Part shown: positions 57,053 through 64,000 of the stretch, piece after piece | How the letters are laid out: the number at the start of each line of letters is the position of its first letter | Position numbering within the stretch: the stretch's first letter is position 1 | NCBI RefSeq assembly: GCF_000425585.1 | Contig: NZ_KE384399.1 | Coordinates: forward strand, 124,001 to 188,000 | From: Terrimonas ferruginea DSM 30193 | GTDB lineage: Bacteria > Bacteroidota > Bacteroidia > Chitinophagales > Chitinophagaceae | Reading direction: 5' to 3' | DNA: 64,000 nucleotides | Made by a program: the position numbers and the translations under genes | Notes under the pieces: model-generated | What the model saw: only the letters and a program-made list of their open reading frames with translations | What the model was told of the DNA's origin: nothing | Database searches by the model: none

Positions 57053-59031
57053 AAAAGTTGTTGATCACAGGATGTTTGGTGGGTGGATGTCTGATCGGTT
57101 ACGGGCAGGAACTGCCGGCTGGTATGTCAAATCAATTAGAACAAATGGCCGAAGCAGATGAAAGTTTGTTAGCAGATGCGGATGGTTTGTTGTTGCAGTG
57201 GCAATATTACCAGCGGCATCCGTTAAACATCAACGCATCGGGGGCTGCGGAGTGGCGCGAATTACAGGTGTTGGATGAAAAAGAGATTCAGCAGGTGTTG
57301 CGTTACCGGCAATTGATGGGAGATTTTATCAGCGTATATGAGATGCTGGCAGTTCCTGGTCTGGAACGCGAAAAAATCAGGCAGCTACTTCCGTTGATCT
57401 GTGTGCGTCCGGTATTGGAGCGACCGTCTTTTACAGCCGGACAACATTTGATAGTGTTGCAGGCGGCAGGAGCGTTGTCCATGACGAATGCGCAACGGAA
57501 AGATCAATCATCCTACCTGGGAAGTCCGTTACGATTGCTTGTGAGATACAAATACACCGATGCGGGATGGCAATGGGGCCTGACAGGGGAGAAGGATAGT
57601 GGCGAACAGTTTTTCCGTGGAAAACAAAAAAGTGGGTTCGACTTTTATTCTTTTCATGTATTTAAAAAAGGCAACGGACTGCTGTCTGGCCTGGCACTTG
57701 GTGACTATTCCGTCAGCATGGGGCAGGGGCTGGTCCATTGGCAAGGTATCGGTTGGGGCAAAGGGGCATCGGCAGCGCCTGTGGCGAAGCGCAATGCGTT
57801 AGTCCGTGCATATACCGGTACAGGAGAAAGCAGGTTTATGAGGGGCACCGCAGCCGTGTTGAGAAAGGGAAATTGTGAAGCAGCGATGTTCGCATCGATG
57901 CGATCGTTGGATGCAGGCATTACCGGTGATACCATGGGGTTTTCCTCCTTTATCACTTCAGGTTATCATCGTACGGCAAGGGAATTGATGAATAAGGGAA
58001 ATCTCCGTCAACTTTCTGCAGGTGTGGTAATGCGCTATCAATTGCCTTCGTTACAGATAGGGGTCAATGCGATCGGTCATCTGTATAATCGTTCATTACA
58101 AAAACGTGATGTGCCCTACAATCTTTACGCGCAGACAGGAGACCGCTGGTATAATCTGAGCATTGATCATGCAGGGACGGTAAAAAACATACACTATTAC
58201 GGAGAGTTGGCCGTGGATCCGCAGGGTGATCTTGCGGTGTTGCAAGGCTTGCTTATCAGTGTAGGAAGAGAAATGGATTTTTCGTTTGTGTACAGACGGA
58301 TTCCTCCGGCATACCAGGCACCGGGCGGGCAAGCTTTTACAGAGAGCAGCAGCGTGAGTAATGAAACCGGGTTATTTGGCGGTGTGGTATTGAAACCCTC
58401 GTCTGGTTGGAAGATGGAATGTTATGCTGATGTCTTCCGGTTTCCATGGTTGAAATACAACGTTCACGCACCTTCTGCCGGCAAAGATTTTTTTATTCAG
58501 CTTACGCATACGCCTGCCAAAGGGATAGAGCATTATCTGCGGTTCAGGGCACAAACAATTGAGAGAAATTTTACATCATTCTCCGAAATGCGAACGCTGT
58601 TGACGCGGTATACACTGCGTTGCCACCTTGCGTTAATGGTAAATAAACTGTTACAGCTTCGTCAGCGTTCGGAAATGTTGTGGTATGATCCGGGCGGAAC
58701 GGCGGCAGAAACGGGTTATGCTGTTTTTGTTGAAGCGTTGCTTCGTCCCAAAATGAAACCCTGGTCGCTGAGCGTTCGTGTGCAATATTATCAGACCGAA
58801 GGGTATAACTCCCGCATCTACGCTTACGAACAAGATCTTCCCTACAACTATGGAATCCCTGCGGTATATGGAAGTGGGTATCGCTGGAATGTAGTGACAG
58901 ATTATGACCTGACGAAACAGTTGTCGGTGGCGGTAAGATGCGCCGGACATTTACGGGCAGGAACAGTTGCCGCAATTACGAACGGGCCGCTTCCGGTGAC
59001 GGTGGCTGTGCAGGTCCGTGGTCGATTTTAA
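57049..59031 (+). CDS. Helix-hairpin-helix protein with predicted outer-membrane barrel
   Basis: This encodes 660 residues. A signal peptide is followed by two helix-hairpin-helix-like motifs ('PLNINASGAAEWRELQVLD', 'DFISVYEMLAVPGLEREKI'), the ComEA-like pattern PLNIN...Y-E-L...V-P-G-L, found in many exported Bacteroidota proteins. The remaining ~520 residues are rich in aromatic alternating strands that suggest a beta-barrel. Whether it binds DNA is unknown. Coupled by ATGA overlap to the barrel gene upstream. A terminator-like hairpin lies about 200 bp downstream. Confidence 0.8.
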   Translation: MKKLLITGCLVGGCLIGYGQELPAGMSNQLEQMAEADESLLADADGLLLQWQYYQRHPLNINASGAAEWRELQVLDEKEIQQVLRYRQLMGDFISVYEMLAVPGLEREKIRQLLPLICVRPVLERPSFTAGQHLIVLQAAGALSMTNAQRKDQSSYLGSPLRLLVRYKYTDAGWQWGLTGEKDSGEQFFRGKQKSGFDFYSFHVFKKGNGLLSGLALGDYSVSMGQGLVHWQGIGWGKGASAAPVAKRNALVRAYTGTGESRFMRGTAAVLRKGNCEAAMFASMRSLDAGITGDTMGFSSFITSGYHRTARELMNKGNLRQLSAGVVMRYQLPSLQIGVNAIGHLYNRSLQKRDVPYNLYAQTGDRWYNLSIDHAGTVKNIHYYGELAVDPQGDLAVLQGLLISVGREMDFSFVYRRIPPAYQAPGGQAFTESSSVSNETGLFGGVVLKPSSGWKMECYADVFRFPWLKYNVHAPSAGKDFFIQLTHTPAKGIEHYLRFRAQTIERNFTSFSEMRTLLTRYTLRCHLALMVNKLLQLRQRSEMLWYDPGGTAAETGYAVFVEALLRPKMKPWSLSVRVQYYQTEGYNSRIYAYEQDLPYNYGIPAVYGSGYRWNVVTDYDLTKQLSVAVRCAGHLRAGTVAAITNGPLPVTVAVQVRGRF

Positions 59032-59274
59032 TATAGTGGTGGTTTTCGGGTCTATGAGAACGGTATGTTACGAGCCCAAATGCGTGAGATAAAGATGAGT
59101 AAAAAAGAAGCTATGACTGCGTTAACCGCAGTGCCTGATGCGATTAACGTCTGGTGAAGGACCGCACCGGCCTCTTGGCAGCAAATAACGGGGTGGAAAC
59201 TTATAGAAAGCATTAACGCACACGGCGGGCAGTGGCCGTCCTTTTTTTGTATATTTATAGCAAAATATTAAATC
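59032..59274. other. Intergenic region with TTAACG words and a GC-rich hairpin plus T-run
   Basis: No gene is seen. GCGTTAAC, GATTAACG and CATTAACG occur near 59119, 59142 and 59211. Near the end ACGGC-GGGCAGTG-GCCGT and a T7 tract (about 59223-59248) form a terminator-like structure. Either the 3' UTR of the preceding gene or an uncharacterised RNA could occupy this space. Confidence 0.4.
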
Positions 59275-59982
59275 ATGCGTTTAGGCTTTTTATTAGCAGG
59301 CATGTTCCTGGTACAGTGTGCGCAGGGACAGACCCCCACAGGTACCGGTGGTAGCAATAATGCAACTACTGTATCTGAACTCAACCGGATGATCAATGGT
59401 CGTCCTGCCACTATATTAGATAGAACCGATGTTGACGGAAGTCCTTATTTGTTCAACGACTATTCCGAGGGATTTGTAAAAGTTCGCGGTGGCCAGACCT
59501 ATCAATCGGTGAAGTTGCGTTTTGAGGTCATGAACAATGAATTGCAGTTTATCCAGGATGGCAAAGAAATGGTGATGCCCGATGTGGACTCTGCTGCCTA
59601 CCTGGCCATAGCTGAGGGCGGTGCCAAAATTTCAACCGTATTGAAAAGCGGTTATCCGGCTATTGACGGTCATACAACAAACTCATTGTATGAAATATTG
59701 GCTTCAGGTCCAAAAGTTCATTTATTGAAATTTCACAGATGTTACATCACAGAACAGAAAAGAATGGGTGTGCCGGATAAAAAAGAATTTGTGAAGGATG
59801 CAGACTACTATATTTATATTCCTGCAACAGGTTCAATCAAAAAAGTGAAGCTGAGTAAAAAGGAAATTGAAGAAGCATTGTCTGGTGTTCCGGAAGCAGC
59901 TAAAACTGCCGAGGAGCAAAAAACAAACTTTAAAAAAGAAGCGGGTGTGCGCAGTCTTGTTGCAGCCGTCAACGGAAAGTAA
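59275..59982 (+). CDS. Secreted protein of unknown function, 235 aa
   Basis: The signal peptide (MRLGFLLAGMFLVQCAQGQ) is followed by 'TPTGTGGSNNATTVSELNRM', a linker, and a beta-rich domain with 'DGSPYLFNDYSEGFVKVRG' and 'LRFEVMNNELQFIQDGKEM', then a Lys-rich tail. The first part resembles secreted Bacteroidota proteins whose genes are annotated only as hypothetical. Monocistronic by spacing. No function can be given. Confidence 0.75.
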   Translation: MRLGFLLAGMFLVQCAQGQTPTGTGGSNNATTVSELNRMINGRPATILDRTDVDGSPYLFNDYSEGFVKVRGGQTYQSVKLRFEVMNNELQFIQDGKEMVMPDVDSAAYLAIAEGGAKISTVLKSGYPAIDGHTTNSLYEILASGPKVHLLKFHRCYITEQKRMGVPDKKEFVKDADYYIYIPATGSIKKVKLSKKEIEEALSGVPEAAKTAEEQKTNFKKEAGVRSLVAAVNGK

Positions 59983-60028
59983 CGTCGTATCGTTGGGTTT
60001 AAAACTAGGTAACACGCGCTGGTTGGCC

Positions 60029-60036
60029 TAACTTTG
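60029..60036 (+). promoter_or_regulatory. -7 element for the DUF3467 gene
   Basis: TAACTTTG matches TAnnTTTG and ends 12 bases before ATG 60049, giving a short leader. A -33 TTTG is not clear. Confidence 0.45.
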
Positions 60037-60048
60037 AAAAAAAATGTT

Positions 60049-60360
60049 ATGACAGATCAGCAACAGCCCAATCAGCTCAACATAGAGATCTCGGAAGAAA
60101 CGGCGGAAGGTACTTATGCCAACCTGGCAATTATTACGCATTCGCATGCGGAATTTGTAATCGACTTTGTGAACGTGATGCCCGGAACTCCGAAAAGTAA
60201 AGTGAAATCCCGTATCATCTTTACGCCTCAACATGCAAAGCGATTCATGAAAGCGATGATTGAGAATATCAATAAATATGAATCGGTGAATGGCACTATC
60301 AAAGACCTGGAGGAAATCCAGGTGCCGTTGAACTTCGGCGGTCCTACTGCACAAGCCTGA
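60049..60360 (+). CDS. DUF3467 protein
   Basis: This encodes 103 residues from ATG 60049. 'YANLAIITHSHAEFVIDFV' and 'GTPKSKVKSRIIFTPQHAKR' followed by 'LLxAL'-like helices are the DUF3467 pattern. Small cytoplasmic protein of unknown function widespread in Bacteroidota. It ends in a bidirectional terminator shared with radC. Confidence 0.9.
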   Translation: MTDQQQPNQLNIEISEETAEGTYANLAIITHSHAEFVIDFVNVMPGTPKSKVKSRIIFTPQHAKRFMKAMIENINKYESVNGTIKDLEEIQVPLNFGGPTAQA

Positions 60361-60388
60361 CAAATTTTACGGATAGTATTACACTGAT

Positions 60389-60430
60389 AAAAACACAACC
60401 CCGTCAAAAAACGACGGGGTTGTGTTTTTT
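60389..60430. terminator. Bidirectional terminator between DUF3467 gene and radC
   Basis: ACACAACCCCGTC (60393-60405) and GACGGGGTTGTGT (60413-60425) form a perfect 13-bp stem, with an A-run before and a T-run after, so both converging genes can stop here. Confidence 0.92.
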
Positions 60431-60460
60431 AAGACGTAATCATGTAACTGGTTCTTCACA

Positions 60461-61159
60461 TCAGATCAATCCTTTATCTGCAAAGCTGTAATAACCGGAA
60501 TCGCTGACGATGAGATGATCGAGTACGCGGATATCCAGCAATCCTGCGGCCTGTACCAGCTTTTGTGTCAGTTCTTCATCTGCCCGGCTGGGCTTTAGGT
60601 TGCCGGACGGATGATTATGACAAAGGATCAAACTTGTGGCGTTGCCTGTCAAGGCCTTTTTAAAAATGACCCTTGGGTCGGCGATGGTAGCGGTGATGCC
60701 TCCTTCGCTGACTATTTCGAAGCGGATGATCTTGTTGGCGCGGTTGAGCAGCAGCAGTCCGAACACCTCGTGTGTCAGGTCTTTCAGCTTGATCTGCAGC
60801 CATTCCGCCGCATCCCTGCTGCTCTTTACCGGCTTCTCTTCACCCGGTTCCAGTTCTGCCACCTGGCGCCTTCGCCCCAGTTCGAGGGCGGCTATCAGGC
60901 TGATGGCCGCTACCTGGCCCAGTCCGGTAGCGTGGGTAATGTCGCTGATGGTCAGCTTGCCCAGACCGGCGACATTGTCTTTTGCCAGTCGCATGACGTC
61001 CTGGGCCAGTTCCAGGGCATTTTTCTGCCTGTTCCCTTTACGGATGAGAATAGCCAGCAACTCGGCATTACTCAGCCTCGGCGCCCCTAACATTAGTAAT
61101 TTTTCTCTTGGTTGGTCGTCTTTTGCCCAATCCTTTATTGCGTATTTCTGCTCTTGCAT
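60461..61159 (-). CDS. radC: RadC/JAB-type DNA repair-family protein
   Basis: This encodes 232 residues. A helix-hairpin-helix-like N-terminal part ('LGKLTISDITHATGLGQVAAISL') is followed by the JAB/MPN domain with 'LCHNHPSGNLKPSRAD' (HxHPSG...D zinc motif) and 'RVLDHLIVSDSGYYSF'. Despite the name, a repair role is not proven for the family. It is an intact single copy. Confidence 0.93.
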   Translation of the reverse strand: MQEQKYAIKDWAKDDQPREKLLMLGAPRLSNAELLAILIRKGNRQKNALELAQDVMRLAKDNVAGLGKLTISDITHATGLGQVAAISLIAALELGRRRQVAELEPGEEKPVKSSRDAAEWLQIKLKDLTHEVFGLLLLNRANKIIRFEIVSEGGITATIADPRVIFKKALTGNATSLILCHNHPSGNLKPSRADEELTQKLVQAAGLLDIRVLDHLIVSDSGYYSFADKGLI

Positions 61160-61253
61160 GAAACTAAATTAGGGTCTACTTTTACTCTTTCAATGGTCTT
61201 TACACCACCATTGTTCACGATTTTCCTTTTTCGAAAAACCAAATATCCAGATC

Positions 61254-61481
61254 ATGAAAAATCGCGCTTTCCCCGCCATGGGTGCTTTTCACCCGCTGTT
61301 TTTTTTCGTTACCGTTTATGTGGTAGCCTTGTTTCTGTCTATTTTTATCTGTTCCTCCATCTTCTACAGTCTTCAGGATGAAAACGGCGAGGCCCAGAAT
61401 TCTTCTCATTCAACACCCTCGATGACGATCAAGAAAGATCTGCCTTTACAGGTCAGCACTGCGGCTGTTGCCCTCCGGTAA
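61254..61481 (+). CDS. Small single-span membrane protein, 75 aa
   Basis: 75 codons from ATG 61254: a basic start, one long hydrophobic helix (about 14-40, 'FFFVTVYVVALFLSIFICSS') and a polar Ser/Thr-rich tail. Codon use is ordinary and the topology is typical of a membrane peptide, but I recognise no family. The gap to prs is 98 bp. Confidence 0.5.
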   Translation: MKNRAFPAMGAFHPLFFFVTVYVVALFLSIFICSSIFYSLQDENGEAQNSSHSTPSMTIKKDLPLQVSTAAVALR

Positions 61482-61579
61482 TCTTTTTCTTGATTTTCCG
61501 GACATCCGGGAAGGCGGATTGGGCTGATAGTAATATCTTCGCCCCCCAAAGGGGCAAACCCCGCATACATTGTTTTCCC

Positions 61580-62533
61580 ATGGAATCAGCCAAAATTTTT
61601 GCCGGAACCGGCTCTCAACACCTGGCCGCGGAAATCTGTAAACGTTACGGAACCCAGCCTGGAAAAGTCCATGTACAGCGCTTCAGCGACGGAGAGATTT
61701 CTCCGAGTTTTCTCGAAAGTGTCCGCGGTGATTATGTTTTTCTGGTACAGAGTACCTATTCGCCGGCCGAGAACTTTATGGAATTGCTGCTGATGATCGA
61801 TGCGGCCCGCCGTGCATCTGCTTACAAGGTTATCGCTGTCATCCCGTATTATGGTTATGCCCGCCAGGACCGGAAAGACCGCCCCCGGGTGGCCATCGGT
61901 AGTAAGCTGGTAGCCAATATGTTAACTGCCGCCGGAGCAGATCGGGTCATTACCATGGACCTCCACGCTCCCCAGATTCAGGGTTATTTCGACATCCCGG
62001 TGGATCACCTCGACAGTCATGCAGTTTTTATCCCCTACGTAGAGAATTTAAAGCTGGAAAACCTTACCTTTGCGGCCCCCGACGTGGGCGCTACCAACCG
62101 TATCCGGGAGATAGCAAGCTACTTCGGAGCGGAAATGGTAATCTGCGACAAGCACCGTAAACGTGCCAACGAGATTGCCAGCATGGTGGTAATCGGTGAT
62201 GTAACCGGCAAAGACATCGTTATTATTGACGATATCTGCGATACCGGCGGTACACTGGCAAAAAGCGCGGCACTGCTCAAAGAAAAAGGAGCACGCAGCG
62301 TAAGAGCCCTGATCACCCACCCCGTGTTGAGTGGCAAGGCATATGAGAATATCGAGAACAGTGTCCTGGAAGAACTGGTAGTGTGTGATACCATTCCGGT
62401 TCAGCCCGAAAAAGGCAGCAAGATCAAAGTGATTTCCGTAGCAGAACTTTTTGCAGTAGCTATCCGGAATGCTTTTGAAAATAAAAGTATCACCAGCCTG
62501 TTTGTGCATTCGCAACGCCGCCAGAGCCTGTAA
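61580..62533 (+). CDS. prs: Ribose-phosphate pyrophosphokinase
   Basis: This encodes 317 residues from ATG 61580. 'VQRFSDGEISPSFLESVRG' and 'YYGYARQDRKDRPRVAIG' (ATP-binding flexible loop), 'DLHAPQIQGYFDIPVDHL', and 'DIVIIDDICDTGGTLAKSA' (PRPP loop) are all present. It makes PRPP for purines, pyrimidines, histidine and tryptophan. rplY follows after 65 bp, the common prs-rplY-pth order. Confidence 0.97.
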   Translation: MESAKIFAGTGSQHLAAEICKRYGTQPGKVHVQRFSDGEISPSFLESVRGDYVFLVQSTYSPAENFMELLLMIDAARRASAYKVIAVIPYYGYARQDRKDRPRVAIGSKLVANMLTAAGADRVITMDLHAPQIQGYFDIPVDHLDSHAVFIPYVENLKLENLTFAAPDVGATNRIREIASYFGAEMVICDKHRKRANEIASMVVIGDVTGKDIVIIDDICDTGGTLAKSAALLKEKGARSVRALITHPVLSGKAYENIENSVLEELVVCDTIPVQPEKGSKIKVISVAELFAVAIRNAFENKSITSLFVHSQRRQSL

Positions 62534-62598
62534 CAGCGCAATTTTTTTATTTATAATAACCTGCGGTAATTTTTTACGGCAGGGCAAAACAAACAACA

Positions 62599-63183
62599 AT
62601 GAAAACAATTACTATCGAAGGACAACTGAGGACCGCCTTTGGCAAAGGAGCCACCCGCCAACTGCGCTCTCAGGATCTGGTGCCTGGTGTAATTTATGGG
62701 GGTGCGGCTGAAGTGAATTTCACTGCTCCGGCTGCTGCGTTCAAAAACCTGGTATACACGCCCAGCTTCCAGATTGCAGAAGTTAGCGTTGACGGTAAAA
62801 CTTACCGCACGATCCTGAAAGATCTTCAGTTCGACAAAGTAACTGACCGTTTGATCCACATCGATCTGCTGGAACTGGTAGAAGACAAAAAAGTTGTCGC
62901 TACTATTCCGCTGAAGTTCGTGGGTACTTCCAAAGGTGTGAAAGAAGGTGGTCGTTTCGTGGCTAAATTCAAGTCACTGAAAGTGAAAACCTATCCCAAG
63001 TTCCTGCAGGAGCAGATCGAAGTTCCTATTGACGACCTGGAACTGAACGGTAACATCCGTGTAGAAGATGTGAAAGCTGATAACTACGAAGTACTGAACT
63101 CTCCCCGTATTCCTATCGCTTCTGTGGTGATGACCCGCCAGTTGAAGCAGGAAGAAGCCGCTGCAGAGAAAGGAAAAAAATAA
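62599..63183 (+). CDS. rplY: 50S ribosomal protein L25/CTC
   Basis: This encodes 194 residues: the long CTC form, with the N-terminal 5S-rRNA-binding L25 domain ('RTAFGKGATRQLRSQDLVPG', 'DLQFDKVTDRLIHIDLLEL') and a C-terminal TL5-like domain, then a Glu/Lys tail. It ends in an intrinsic terminator 20 bp on. Between prs and pth, as in many bacteria. Confidence 0.96.
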   Translation: MKTITIEGQLRTAFGKGATRQLRSQDLVPGVIYGGAAEVNFTAPAAAFKNLVYTPSFQIAEVSVDGKTYRTILKDLQFDKVTDRLIHIDLLELVEDKKVVATIPLKFVGTSKGVKEGGRFVAKFKSLKVKTYPKFLQEQIEVPIDDLELNGNIRVEDVKADNYEVLNSPRIPIASVVMTRQLKQEEAAAEKGKK

Positions 63184-63202
63184 GCTGCAATAGCAAAAGA
63201 AG

Positions 63203-63228
63203 CCCCGCCCGCCCGGCGGGGTTTTTTT
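63203..63228 (+). terminator. Intrinsic terminator after rplY
   Basis: CCCCGCC (63203-63209) and GGCGGGG (63215-63221) form a 7-bp stem with a 5-nt loop followed by T7. Confidence 0.9.
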
Positions 63229-63281
63229 ATGCCGGATTTCCAGATTAACTTGCAAGCGGTTTCAGTTTTTAAAATTAACCC

Positions 63282-63857
63282 ATGAAGTTTCTTCTGATCG
63301 GGTTGGGCAATATCGGAAATGAATATGCCCACACCCGGCACAATATAGGTTTTGATGTAGTCAATGCTTTTGTCCAGAAACATGGCGGGAGCTTCCGGTC
63401 AGACAGGCTGGCATATGTAGCCGATGTAAAATGGAAAGGCAAAATATTTATCTGCATTTGTCCCACCACTTATATGAATCTCAGCGGCAAAGCCGTTAAA
63501 TATTGGGTGGATAAAGAAAAAATAGCGTTGGAAAATACTTTGACCATTGTGGACGATCTGGCGCTTCCGCTCTCCCGTATGCGGCTGCGGGCAGATGGCA
63601 GCGATGCCGGTCATAATGGCCTTCGCAGTATGCAGGAATTGCTGGGCACGACAGCCTACCCACGGTTGCGTTTCGGGATAGGTAACGACTATCCCAAAGG
63701 CATGCAGGCCGACTTTGTATTGGGAAAATGGAAGAAAGAAGAGGAACCCCTTGTCCTGCATAAAATAGGGAAGTCGGTTGAAACGATCGAAACTTTTGCC
63801 ACCAGGGGCATAACCGCCGCCATGAATGAAATAAACCATAAGGATTTTTCATTATGA
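63282..63857 (+). CDS. pth: Peptidyl-tRNA hydrolase
   Basis: This encodes 191 residues. Active-site residues are visible: N10 in 'LIGLGNIGNEY', H20 in 'HTRHNIGFDVVN', the Asp pair in 'TIVDDLALPLSRMRLR', and Asn in 'AGHNGLRS'. It releases peptides from drop-off peptidyl-tRNA. It follows rplY after a terminator and so may use its own promoter. Confidence 0.97.
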   Translation: MKFLLIGLGNIGNEYAHTRHNIGFDVVNAFVQKHGGSFRSDRLAYVADVKWKGKIFICICPTTYMNLSGKAVKYWVDKEKIALENTLTIVDDLALPLSRMRLRADGSDAGHNGLRSMQELLGTTAYPRLRFGIGNDYPKGMQADFVLGKWKKEEEPLVLHKIGKSVETIETFATRGITAAMNEINHKDFSL

Positions 63858-63941
63858 GATGTCCCGGCGATTACTTAATTTAGCGCCCCCGTCTGTTTCC
63901 GGAAATCCAGTAGCAATAATGATGAACTAGCAAGAGAAGAG

Positions 63942-64000
63942 GTGAAAGCGCCTTTGCCGTGGTATGTGAGTATTTTTACCAATAAGCACCTTTTATTATG
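63942..64000 (+). CDS. Probable start of a further gene, cut by the window edge
   Basis: A frame from GTG 63942 (or a start just upstream) reads VKAPLPWYVSIFTNKHLLL to the end. The 'TNKHLLL' segment resembles the N-terminus of small septum-formation (DivIC/FtsB-like) proteins of Bacteroidota, but too little is present to decide, and no ATG is seen in frame upstream of the GTG. Confidence 0.25.
   Translation, partial: MKAPLPWYVSIFTNKHLLL

Overview
The window is a 64 kb chromosomal segment of a member of the Bacteroidota, most likely Chitinophagaceae or a close relative. The sequence evidence is several very large secreted proteins with the type IX secretion (T9SS) 'gliding motility' C-terminal domain, a PorP/SprF-type protein, a PorE-like OmpA protein, TAnnTTTG promoter elements, almost no Shine-Dalgarno sequences, and a RelA/SpoT, two-ClpP, RNase Y and IMPDH gene set typical of the phylum. 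Assignment below phylum is inference.

Left part (1-18.5 kb, accessory). A polymorphic-toxin cluster comes first: the tail of a TPR protein, a small DUF3592-like lipoprotein, a 1400-residue Rhs protein with a PAAR-like N-terminus and an AHH-type HNH nuclease tip, and an Imm11/DUF1629-like immunity gene. After a secreted protein, a conspicuously AT-rich block (about 6.6-16.4 kb) holds two large genes on the minus strand. One is a PLD-SF2 helicase fusion (1073 aa). The other is a 2025-residue protein with a Cap4/DUF4297-like nuclease domain, a STAND NTPase and a long helical region. This is the best candidate for an undescribed antiviral module. A decayed large serine recombinase that ends inside a tRNA-Ala gene closes the accessory region.

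Middle (18.5-45.2 kb, mostly housekeeping). Protein quality control comes first (clpX, two clpP, tig), then tRNA-Leu. Next are a T9SS substrate with its PorP/SprF partner, a bifunctional RelA/SpoT enzyme, and a second, SprB-like T9SS substrate carrying a 5 x 255-bp tandem array. These are followed by purA, an acidic protein, pabB, a lytic transglycosylase, gatA, tatA, rplS, rny and guaB.

Right part (45.2-64 kb). Two paralogous T9SS substrates (one with about 339-bp internal repeats) lie next to dprA, a PorE-like OmpA protein, queE-folD, an outer-membrane gene pair, a secreted protein, DUF3467, radC, prs, rplY and pth. The final bases probably enter a further gene.

The main themes are conflict systems (Rhs toxin plus the candidate antiviral pair), T9SS surface display, and core translation, proteolysis and nucleotide metabolism. 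All calls come from reading the sequence; no database search or structure prediction was run.
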